A DNA stretch of 64,000 bases from Simmondsia chinensis (Eukaryota; Streptophyta; Magnoliopsida; Caryophyllales; Simmondsiaceae): assembly GCA_018398585.1 (NCBI GenBank), contig JAGTTD010000018.1:565501-629500 (forward strand), read 5' to 3'. Each line of letters begins with the position of its first letter. Within the stretch, counting starts at the first letter, position 1. This document shows, one piece after another, positions 20,507-30,800 of this stretch. The position numbers and the translations under genes were made by a program. A model generated the notes under the pieces. It was given only the letters and a program-made list of their open reading frames with translations, searched no databases and was not told the origin of the DNA.

Positions 20507-21397
20507 AACAACAACAATAGACTCAGTGCCTCAAAGGCTCCCACATAAGCGAGGTCTAGGAAGGGTGGATGTACACAGCCTTATTCCTTCAGGGTGTAAC
20601 CCTGTCGAGAGGCTGTTTCTGAGGACCCCCAACCTTATAGGGTTGGCAACACGAGGACTTCCCAGGAGATTACCCATTCTGGTATTACTCCCGTCTAAGC
20701 ACGCTTAACTTCAAAATTCTAATGTGTTAGGTTATGTCTCAAATTACTTGTTTTTAATTTTATGGGGTTGCCGTAGGGTCACCGATGGATCAGGAGGGAA
20801 TCTGATTGATCGGGTGATTTAAGGAAAGATTCGGAAATTTTGGCCGAGAGAGGATCGATCGATCGGCACTTGGCCTATCGATCGGGAGTCGTTTTCCGCA
20901 AACCCGAGCTGTCTTCTATAAATAAGGGCTTACGATTTCGGCTTAGGTGAGTCTAACTCTAATTATGATCCAATCAAATGTGAGGCGCCGCCATTGAGAG
21001 AAAAGAGGTGATTTCGTAATTCCTCCAAGATTTTGAGTGCTACCAGAGTTTATAGGGAGTGATTGTAATTCTTCCATATATCTCGTTTTGGGAAGTGTCG
21101 TTGTAATTCTTCCGTTCAGTTAATAAAGAATCTCCATCTCCGCTCGTGGTTTTCTCTCCTCTCAATTGTAGAGGGGTTTCCACGTAAATATTGTGTGTTC
21201 ATGTTTGTTATTTCTTTCTCCATATTTGTTTACTTCTCGTTTTGCATGAGTCATATTATTTGAATCGAATCAAGCTATCAGGGTCCACGCTTCCGCATTA
21301 AGTTTTCCCTAACAAATTGGTATCATAGTATATCAGATTTGTTTAAATTTTTTAACATAATGGAATCCGGTTGCATTAGTGTGTGGTAAATGAACCC
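20507..21397 (-). mobile_element. 5S-headed SINE copy H, split by a solo LTR
   Basis: The minus-strand SINE body and most of the 5S-like head lie at 20507-20724. The remaining 5' end of the head (plus-strand ggaatccggttgcattagtg, then gtaaatgaaccc) lies at 21361-21397 after a solo LTR. The two parts join into one element of about 255 bp. Its first bases read GGGTTCATTTA, the same start as copy L. Confidence 0.9.
20725..21357 (+). mobile_element. Solo Copia LTR inside SINE H
   Basis: TG...CA ends, perfect 5 bp duplication taatg (20720-20724 and 21358-21362). The sequence is related over its length to the LTRs at 8426 and 10897: gatcgatc words, tataaata, and gtaattcttccgttc followed by aataaagaatctccatctcc. 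It inserted into the 5S head of a SINE, so it is younger than the SINE. Confidence 0.92.
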
Positions 21398-21950
21398 TAT
21401 ATATATATAATGGCACAGGGTGAGAGGGTGATAATGAATTGTGAGCCATTTCTTTAGATTAATGAGGCGGGTTGGGGTGCTTTCAAGTGGAAAGGAGCTG
21501 ATGCGAGCAGCCAAATGAGTAGCTCAAAATTTCTTTTCATTCTCTCTTGAGACGTCAGGTCAAAAATTAGATTTTTAAAAGATATAATTTGCTACAGAAA
21601 TTTAATTTATATGATAACTGAACGAGACCATATTGTATACATAAATCCTCATGTAAAACCGTGATTTTATGTTAAAGTAGGACTGATTTGATGTGTCATT
21701 AAATAGTTTTATTTAATAATATCACATGATTTTTTATGCTATTTTATATTATATTTTTGCCCCCTAAAGCTTATTTATTTAAGGTTTTTAAGTCCTAATA
21801 TTCATTTAATATCGAATTTTGAACTCTATTGGTATACTTTTTATGGATTATATTGGATATTATCAAATATAGAGAAAATTTAAATTTTTATGAAAGAATT
21901 ATATATGCAGGCAAGTTGTATGAAAAGCACCTAAGTTTATGCGTGTCGCT

Positions 21951-22115
21951 ACTATAGTACTAGACCCAGTGCCTAAGTGGGGTCTGGAGGGTGAATGTAC
22001 GCAAGCTTACTCCCTGTGGAGAGGTTATTTCCAAGGACCCCTAACCTTATAGGGTTGACAACACAAGGACTTCCCAGAAGGTTACCAATCCTGGTACTAC
22101 TATCGCCCGAACATG
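21951..22115 (-). mobile_element. 5S-headed SINE copy I (5'-truncated head)
   Basis: Minus-strand body plus part of the 5S head (plus-strand ggacttcccagaaggttacc, then actactatcgcccgaaca). A 21 bp flanking duplication cctaag-ttatgcgtgtc-ct (21930-21950 and 22116-22136) has two mismatches. The head is cut within the 5S internal control region. Confidence 0.87.
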
Positions 22116-22166
22116 CCTAAGCTTATGCGTGTCACTGTACCAAGAAAAAATGCTTTTATGCTCACA

Positions 22167-22168
<2 letters not shown>

Positions 22169-22200
<32 letters not shown>
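22169..22200. repeat. (TA)n microsatellite
   Basis: About 16 TA units just before SINE J; a short TA run also follows that SINE at 22453-22461. Confidence 0.85.
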
Positions 22201-22201
<1 letters not shown>

Positions 22202-22214
22202 CACACACCAAAGA

Positions 22215-22450
22215 GGGCACCAATACGCCGTCAAATGATCCCATTAGAACTCCCAAGTTAAGCGTGCTTGGGCAAGAATAGTATCAGGATGAGTGACCTC
22301 CTGGGAAGTCCTCACCCTCAGATTGGGGGCACTCGAAAACTGCCTCTCTTCAGGTTAACACTTTGAATGAGGAAGGTTGCGTACATCCGCTCCCCCCAGA
22401 CCCTGCGTAAGGAGGAGCCATTGAGGCACTGGATATGTTCCTTTTTGTTC
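22215..22450 (+). mobile_element. 5S-headed SINE copy J, near full length
   Basis: Head: cccattagaactcccaagtt, aagcgtgcttgggcaagaat, gatgagtgacctcctgggaa. Body: aaaactgcctctcttcaggt, ggttgcgtacatccgctccc, ttgaggcactgg. TA-rich DNA on both sides. Confidence 0.88.
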
Positions 22451-22517
22451 CTATATATATATGTGTGTGACATGACTCTTATGTGATTGTGAGTGATAAG
22501 AGGAGGAAATAATGATC

Positions 22518-22751
22518 AACAACAGTCCCAGTGCCACAGAAGCTCCCGCCTAAGCAGAGTCTGGGGGATGAGTGTACACAGCCTTTCCCCTTTAGGGTAG
22601 AGGCTGTTTCCAAGGACCTCCAACCTGAGGAGCGTGTCATCATATCGCCATATAGCCTGAAAAGCATGGAAACAATTTAGTATTAGATCCATACATAACA
22701 CAAAGCCTAGCATACGAAGCAAAACTCAAGGAAAACTCGATGGAAAACTCA
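22518..22751 (-). mobile_element. Angio-type SINE copy K with a different, non-5S head
   Basis: The minus-strand body is normal (plus-strand aacaacagtcccagtgcc, then cttagg-type blocks to about 22632). The next 115 bases up to 22751 are unrelated AT-rich sequence, not 5S. The whole unit is bracketed by a 17 bp duplication aggaggaaataatga-c (22501-22517 and 22752-22768, one mismatch). The head is therefore part of the retroposed unit. Confidence 0.8.
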
Positions 22752-22768
22752 AGGAGGAAATAATGACC

Positions 22769-23945
22769 ATTAGATCTAAATCAAATACCAAAATTTTAAA
22801 ATTAATTGTATACACGTTATTAAAGTCAATGGCTTAGATTTCCTAGATTTAAATCTAATCATTATTATTTTCAAAAGTAGTGGAATTATTCTGCTATCTG
22901 TCCGTAGACACAGACTTCTGTTGCACCATATAAATTTCAGTGTTCTTATTTTCCCCCAACGTTTTCGTTTATATTTGCTAATCCAATCTAGAGTTTTAGT
23001 GTTTGTGACCCGATCCGATCATAATACTAACAAAGTACATGGTAAAGTTAGATCATTGCCAGAAAAAACCTCAAACAACCGCTTGAGGCCCCTAATTTTC
23101 GGGACCCCAAATTTTTTGAAAATTTAACTTTTAAATTATCAATTTTTAATATTAATAAATTCTACAATAATTAATCTAAAAATAATTTAACTATATGACA
23201 ATGTGTTAAAAACTAACCCAACTATATCTCCTAATAAAAAATATATATATAACTACAACTTTTTTATCAAAAGTAATCCAACTTAAGTTTTCTACCAAAA
23301 AAATGGAGCGTCATACCATATGTCACATTCAGCCACCAATTCAATATTTTTTTAATTCAAATTTTTAGAGTTTGATCATTTTTTGGTAGAAAATTTAAAG
23401 TTAGGTCATTTTTTGGTTAGAAAATAAAGTTGAGTTGTTTTTTTAATAGAAACATTAGAGTTGCGTTATTTTTTTATTAGGAGATATAGTTTAGTTATTT
23501 TTTGATATATCAAAATATAGTTAAATTATTTTTAAATTAATTATTATAGATTTTATAATCACAACTTTTATAATTTATTTTAAGACCTCGAAAATATTAG
23601 AACCGGTCCCGAGGTTGTGTTGGTGGATCGCTTTATGAATGTTAATAAGTTTGAAATGTTTGATTGTCACCCAACTTTCACAAAAAGGCAACCCACCCTA
23701 ACCAACAGCCCTCATCGGACGGCTCCTATTTAATCTCCCTAAAATTTGAAAATCTATTATCTATTAATTAATATTAATCTCATAGTTTTTTTATTAAATA
23801 TTTATTTATTTTTATTTTATAATTAATTTAGTCTTGTATTTAATGAATAACACTAGATAAAAATTAAAAATATTGGACCGATATTGTTATAGAATAAATA
23901 AAGATGTAAATATTCAAAACATTCAGGGTAAATAACTTTTAGTGT
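22769..23945. other. AT-rich intergenic DNA with one dispersed repeat
   Basis: No gene seen. 23040-23170 is a CACTTGGGGCC-type repeat copy (caaacaaccgcttgaggccc). 23240-23540 carries repeated text on tttttggtagaaa and its inverse, suggesting another decayed foldback. Confidence 0.4.
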
Positions 23946-24272
23946 TATTTATGACAAAGGTCTCTGTACTTTACCTATTATATTAATTTAGTCCTTTTAT
24001 AATTTGAAATTCATTAATTTAGTTATTTGATCAAATTTAAGTAAAGTTAATGGCGTAATTTTGAATGACAAAATTATATTATATGAAGGTAAATTTAATC
24101 CAACTCACGGCAGAATCATAAAAATTTTATTAAAAACTTAACCTAAAATTTTTTCTAAGGACTAAATTGACACGTTTTAAAATTATATAGGGACTAAGTT
24201 GACATAATTAAAAGTAAAAGAACTAAATTAGCATGATAGATAAAGTACAGAAACCTTTGGAGTAAATAACTC
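23946..24272. mobile_element. Foldback MITE (TATTTAC family), best copy
   Basis: The left end gttatttatgacaaaggtct is inverted at the right end (aaacctttggagtaaataac). The next blocks (tattaatttagtcctttt and the inverse aagaactaaattagcatg) extend the stem to about 60 bp. Length about 327 bp, no coding capacity. Confidence 0.72.
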
Positions 24273-24780
24273 CACCTTTTATTTATCATATAAATATTCG
24301 ATGGTTTTGTATATATAATAAAGTATTTTAAAATTAAAAAAAAAACGTCCTCATTTGTATACTTTATGATAACTTAGGCATTGTTTGATTAATATAAAAC
24401 AAGCGTCAGAAATCGAAAAATCTAGCCATAAAAGTGGGTAGATAGATCGCATATATCCTATTGTTCGGTTACTAAAAATTTGGCTGATCATGAAAAGTTT
24501 TATTTCTTATCATGCAGCGTATTTTTATTAAATATATTAATATAATTAGCTAATATTTAATATTTAGTTTATTTTTAATATAATTAGCTAATATTTAATT
24601 TGTTTTAAACTATATCAATGATAAAATTTTTAAATTTAAAAGTATCTTAGCAGATATATCAAAATATCAATTAGATTCATAAACTAATTTAAAAAAAAAA
24701 AACCTATAAATCTCATATATTTATATTTTCCTAAATATTATAATATTTCTTTTCCACCGAAAAAACAAATCACAAAAAAT

Positions 24781-24803
24781 CTCTCTCTCTCTCTCTCTCT
24801 CTC
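24781..24803. repeat. (CT)n microsatellite in the AHL leader
   Basis: Eleven CT units end 5 bases before the AHL start codon. Confidence 0.9.
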
Positions 24804-24807
24804 CCCT

Positions 24808-27800
24808 ATGGACCCAAATGAAACCGCCTTGGCCTCTTTCTACCACCACCACCACCACCAGCACCATCAACCGCTGCCCTCTCCTCTTTCCTCTCCCCCT
24901 TCCGCCGCTGCCGCGGCGTCGAACGGCCTTGATGGCGCCGGTAATATGATGGCGCTGTACCCGCAGTCGGTCGCCGGAAAAGCTCCGTCGGCACCGACGG
25001 AGCCTGTGAAGAGGAAGAGAGGTCGGCCGAGGAAGTACGAGGCGGCTTCTGCGGCGGCGAAGAGAGGTTCTTCTTCGTCGAGGTTGTCGTCGCCGGTGCC
25101 GGCGCCGGTTAAGAAGAAGGAGGAGCGGTTGTCTTCGAAGAAAACGCAATTGTCTTCAATTGGTAAAGTCTTCGGTTATTTACTTTTATTTAGTATTTTA
25201 ACGTTTGTGGAAATAATAACAAGTTTGTGGCGTTTTCAATTTATTTTGTTAGTACTTTAGGTTTTGTATGTATTGATAATTAGGTATTTTCTCTGGTGAG
25301 ACTCAATGTCGGAAACGTGAAAAAATTGTCCAAGATAAAAACGACGTCATATTGAACACATTATTGTTCTGTTGGAAAATGCTTCGAAATGGTATGCTTT
25401 GTTATTCTCGGAAAGACGAGAATAATTATGGCGCCAAACTATAGTGTTAGGCTTTAATACGACGTTTTTGTCATAGGAAATTTATCTTTTCAAGTTTCTG
25501 ACATAGGGTTTCGTTGATAAGGGTACTTAATTATTAATACATACAAAACATAAGGTACCAAAAAACTTAATAAAAAAGGAAAAGAGCCTTTTTATTATTT
25601 CATGAACATCGAGGTACTAAAAAATAACCTTAAATTCTTGGATTGTGATTGTTCCTGTTGTTTTTTGATTATTAGGTTAATTTACGGGATTTCGTTGTAA
25701 TTTTGATTGAGTTACTTGATTTCGGATGTAGTTTGTATCTATAAAAATTTCATTGCTGGTGTCAAATGGTTTATACTAATACGTAATGCAAGTTCCGCTG
25801 ATCAATATAATTACATACTAACTGGTCCTTTATATATTACATATATACATGTATTTTTTTCCACTTATAAATAGTGACATGCAATAGAAGTAAACTCATA
25901 ATGTATTTAATGTTCAAAAGGGACCTTTCACAAATTGGGGGCCTGAAGCAATTGCTGAGTTGCTTGGGTCTTGCCTGATCCTAGTTGTGAAGGCTATTTT
26001 TGGTATTCTAAATTTGGTTAATTGCTTATTGGGTATATTAGGGTTCATTTATCAGGCATCAATGCACCGGATTCCATTAAAACTTCGAAGTTAAGCGTGC
26101 TTGAGCGAGAGTAGTACTAGGATGGGTGACCTCCTGGGAAGTCCTCATATTGCCAACCTTATAAGGTTGGGGGTCCTCGGAAAGGATGCGTACGTCCATC
26201 CCCCCAGACCCTGCTTAGGCAGGAGCCCTTGAGGCACTGGGTCTGTTGTTGTTGCTGCTTATTGAGCATATTAATCTCGGGAAGTTTGCTTAGGCATTTG
26301 AACCTTTTGCCTCATAACGTATCAGGTCTAGGGTTCTAATCCTGCTATTAGGTAAAAGCAAAGCTTTAGGGGTACTTACTAGGTCTATAGGCGCAAGTTA
26401 CCCTCTTTATAATGGTCAGGAGGTGTAACTTTATCTTGAGTAGGACCACCAACATTTGGGGGAGGAAAAGATGTGCTTCCAACCTAAGACCTCGTGTTTT
26501 TGGGTTTTTTTTTTTTTTTTTTTTTGAGAGGGGGGGAGGGTTGAGTAGCCTATCGGCTACACCAAATCCTATTGAAAGGCTTTTTGTTATATGTTTTTTG
26601 GTTCTTATTTGATGACTAAGGACATCTTCTCCTTCACTCTTTGTGTATTCTTTCTCTTTTAATAATATTTCTTTTTTTGATAAAAAACTATCGCACCAAA
26701 TATAATAGCTCGTGCGACTTATCCTATTGCACGTACTTCTGAGTGTACTATACATTCAACCTAAGAATCAGTTGAGGTGCAGCGACACCCTGGTTAGAGA
26801 AAGAAAAAGTTGATGCATGTGTTTCTTTAGGCTAGAAATACACAAGCAAAGTTCTTGTTAATTATTTTCTCTTCTTTTTTGGGATGTGGACCTGCATGTA
26901 TTTAAAGTGATTTCTTTATATGCTCTCGTTATTGGATTTTTTCTATTGCACATCCATATGATGCTATATCTTTTTAGACAATTACCACTTCCGTAAACTT
27001 TTCCTTATAACTAGCTTTAGAATGGTTTAAATTGCTTGATCTTACCACTGGATATCTTCATTGCAAAGAACTTTGCGAATATGGCCTTAGTTCAGTAGTA
27101 AAACACTAGCAAGGATAGTGTTGGAAACGTGATAGGAAGATAGCAATTCCCTTGGATACAAAGAGTGCTTGTATGTGTTCAATCTTGTGTTCCACTGGCG
27201 CTAAGTCAAGAGCAGGCAAGACCCCAATCAATCTAAGTTGTTGCTTGGTAAAAGGCCCCCTTTTGAAATTAATTATGTTATGAGTTTGCTTCTACTGCAT
27301 ATTACATTATTTATTTGAGAAATGAATTATTTAAGATGCCCACCAATCAAAATTTGTTTTGTGCCCCAAAAATCAAGGGAAGAGAACTCATTTTCCTCAT
27401 TAGCGCTTTGTTTAAAAAATGCTTGATCTTCGACAATGTATTTGTTGTTTCAGGTTATAAAGTGCTTATTCTTTGTCTACCATTCTGATTGTTTTCTGCA
27501 GGTAGTCAGGGTTTCACACCTCATGTCATCAGTGTATCTGCTGGGGAGGTATTTGTTTTATGTAATTCTCTTTCCGCATTTCCTAATTGTGCATGGATAG
27601 TTGCTTTTAATTTTTAAGCTATGAATATGTTGTTTCCATTTAATTATGTGATACCTTACTGTGAATGTCTTTTCTTATATTTTCAAGTGGAATACTTTCC
27701 CTTTGAGTGCGTTGGCTAAGCTTCTTTTCTTAAAAAAACTATTTTTTTCCCTAAAAAACACTTTCTCAGATTTTAAGGGCCTTTAGCTGAAAAGAAAAGT

Positions 27801-30800
27801 GCTTTGAAATAGTAGTAGAAGTTGTAATTCTCATTTAAAATAGAAGTAGAAATAAAAAACTAAAAATTTTTCAAACAAAACTACCATACTGATCATACTT
27901 TTTATAAAAGTACTTTTTACAATAATTTTTCATAATCTGTCCAAACATATGACAAGTGGCATGAGAAAGCTCGCTAGGAACTCTAAGCCAAAGAGCTCTT
28001 TGATTAGCTACAGCCTATAGAAAAGAAGCTATAGCTTACTGAAACTGGTAGCTTATTCCATTCATGATTTTCCTGCCCCAAGATGGAGTAATTTCCTAGT
28101 AAAATTTTGGACAAATTTACTCCTTTTTTATTATATAACTCTTCCTACGCTTACCTATTTATCCAATTGCCAAACAAGAGCAATAATTTACTCCTCTTCA
28201 TTGAATATACCCAAATAAGGGTAGGATACTCCTTACAGTTCCCTCTTTACCCCCTCCTGTCTACCCCTCTGTAACTCCTAGCAATAGGGTGGGAAGCCAA
28301 TCGAGGAAACGAGTACGGGAATCTGGCCAGTTTTGGATTCCAATGGATGAGCCACAATCACACTCTCTCACTGTGCAGTTAAAAGTAGAAAGAGTGGATA
28401 GATTGTCCTCTATGAAGCTTAGCTAGAGTTGATTAGACATTGAGGGAAAATATAGAAGAGACTCAGGGAGAGAGAACAAGAGAATAGGGAGAGAAGAATT
28501 TTATACTAGAATTAGGGAAGGGGCATTAATACTAATTTACTAGGGAAGGGGCATTAATACTAATTTACTACCCACTATTAAGGAAAGTTCACCTAAATTA
28601 TCACTAAAATAAAACTACCTATTAAAGTACTATTGGTCACACGACCTACACGTGATTAATTTATTTCTCTAGCAACAGCCACTTTATGAAATCATTGAAA
28701 ATCCCAGATTATCCGTTTCTCGATTGCGGTTTTTATTTTGCTTTACATCTGCATCTCTTTTGGGTTATTGACATCATACGGCTTATGTCCTGGTAGTCTT
28801 TTTCATTTCTTGAATTATTTCTTATTTGCGTATTCGTGTGCATGTTTATGGGTGTTACGTACAATGTCATGAAATTTTACATGTATGGCAATCCTTTGTT
28901 TCTGTGGCACCCTGACACAAATCTATGTATTTAGGATGTTGCTCAGAAAATTATGGTATTCATGCAACAAGCAAGACATGAGTTATGCATTTTGTCTGCT
29001 GCTGGTTCTATTAGTAATGCATCTCTCCAACAGCCGGCCACTTCAGGAGGCAATGTTACGTACGAGGTACACTTACTATGACCTTTATCTCATGATTGTG
29101 ATGGTGCCGCATTGGAATGTCACATAGTCCAGAAGTATTATTGATTTAGTTATAAATGATGAGGATATTTCTTTCCTGATATTCTGATATTTTAGGTGAG
29201 TTAGGTTTAAGATTCATTCATCTGGTATATGAGAGGTAGATCTAGGGTACGATGTTTGTGCCAAATAGGGGTGTATATGAGCTGATCACAAGATCTTCAA
29301 GTTCTCGGCTTGGCTCAGTTGCATTTGGTTCGCTGAGTTTGGAAAATTCAACCTCGAGCTTGGCTTAGCTCGGTTGAGTTCGAACTCAAATTGACAAGTT
29401 TTGGACTAAGCTTGTTTTATTAAGGCTCATTTAAGGTTAATCTAGGATCGTCTAGGCTAGAGCTTGGCTCATTTTGGCTCAAATTAGGCTCGATTGGGCA
29501 TATTCAAGCGAATAAATTGTATTAAGATTTCTTATTTAGGCTTGCAAGCCTACGAGCTTGAGTTTCACTAGGCTCGGCCATGGCTTGGCTCGAGCCCAAA
29601 ACAGGCTAGTTAGTTGGCTATGACTCTTGAGCCGGCTAAGCTCATTTACACCCCTAGTGCTAAGAAACGTCAGTGTTCTGTAATCGTTTGGCATGACCCA
29701 TGTGGGTGGAAGGGGTATTCTAGAATCCCATAGTGTTGCAAGGTGCGATTTATATGGTGACAACATTTATCTTCTAGTAAGCTGGTTTTCCAAGTAGAGT
29801 TAGGCCCAATATTCTTTGTTGATCGACCTGTTCTTCCTTCAACTAATGCCGAGCAAACTCCCTATGGACTTTAGCTTCCTTACTTTCTAGTTTTCTATTT
29901 TATTTTTTTTCCCCCGGGGTGGGTAGGGAGCGTAATTGGTGATGTTCTGAAAATTATTATAAGCATTGATTGCGGAAATTTAACGGGAAAAAAATGATTA
30001 TGGAATCAAAAACTGTTACTTGACGAATTTGGAGCTAGAAGTTATTTGATTGGCTGTTTTGTAACTGTTTGAAATGCATCCATAATTCATGTACATTGCT
30101 TTTGATTTGTAAAATCCTGTTTGTAAATGTATTCATATGCAAAATAATAGGATAAGTTATGACTTCCTTTTATACTTGTGTGACATGGAATGTATGGTTT
30201 GGCTTCATATTCCTTGTAATTAATATATTTCAGGGACGTTTCGACATCATTTCTCTTTCTGGATCGTATATACGAACTGATCATGGAGGTAGATCTGGCG
30301 GGCTCAGCGCATGCCTTTCTTCAACCAATGGCCAGATCGTTGGGGGCGGAATTGGCGGTCCTTTAATTGCTGCTGGCCCAGTTGAGGTATGTAATCACCT
30401 TCCTGCTTTATTGTCATGTTTGGTTTGATAGAAAACATTTTCTTGACAGAAAATATTTCTCCAAAGTATTATTAACTAAACTTGTTTTTTCTTCAAGATT
30501 TTATTTTATCTGGTTCAAGAAATCATTTTTCTGCAAAAAAATTGTTTTCATCTTCCCCACTTCCTAAATGATCAACTTTTCCTTTATGTTGGAAAAGATT
30601 TTCTCTTTAAGTTATTGTTGCTTATCATTTATGTAAGAAAATAATAGAAGTTAGATGGAGAGTTTCCGCCAAACCAAGAGCCTAGAATATGATAATATGA
30701 TGCAGGATATGGTTTACGACAAGCAAAGAATATAACATTGTGTAATTTAGTTACCGCACAATAATAATTAGTATTATGCAACACATAATAGACACCCTTT

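Noticed and set aside
20507..22450. Cassandra TRIM (LTRs with 5S sequence)
   Set aside because: No paired LTRs or primer-binding site were found around the 5S-like parts; the units end in GTT tails and have long duplications, as SINEs do.
24721..25149. Arg-rich minus-strand frame opposite AHL exon 1
   Set aside because: It is the antisense shadow of the GC-rich first exon.
26041..26155. Functional 5S rRNA gene
   Set aside because: The sequence carries many changes from plant 5S rRNA, runs directly into a SINE body instead of a T-run terminator, and is flanked by a target duplication.
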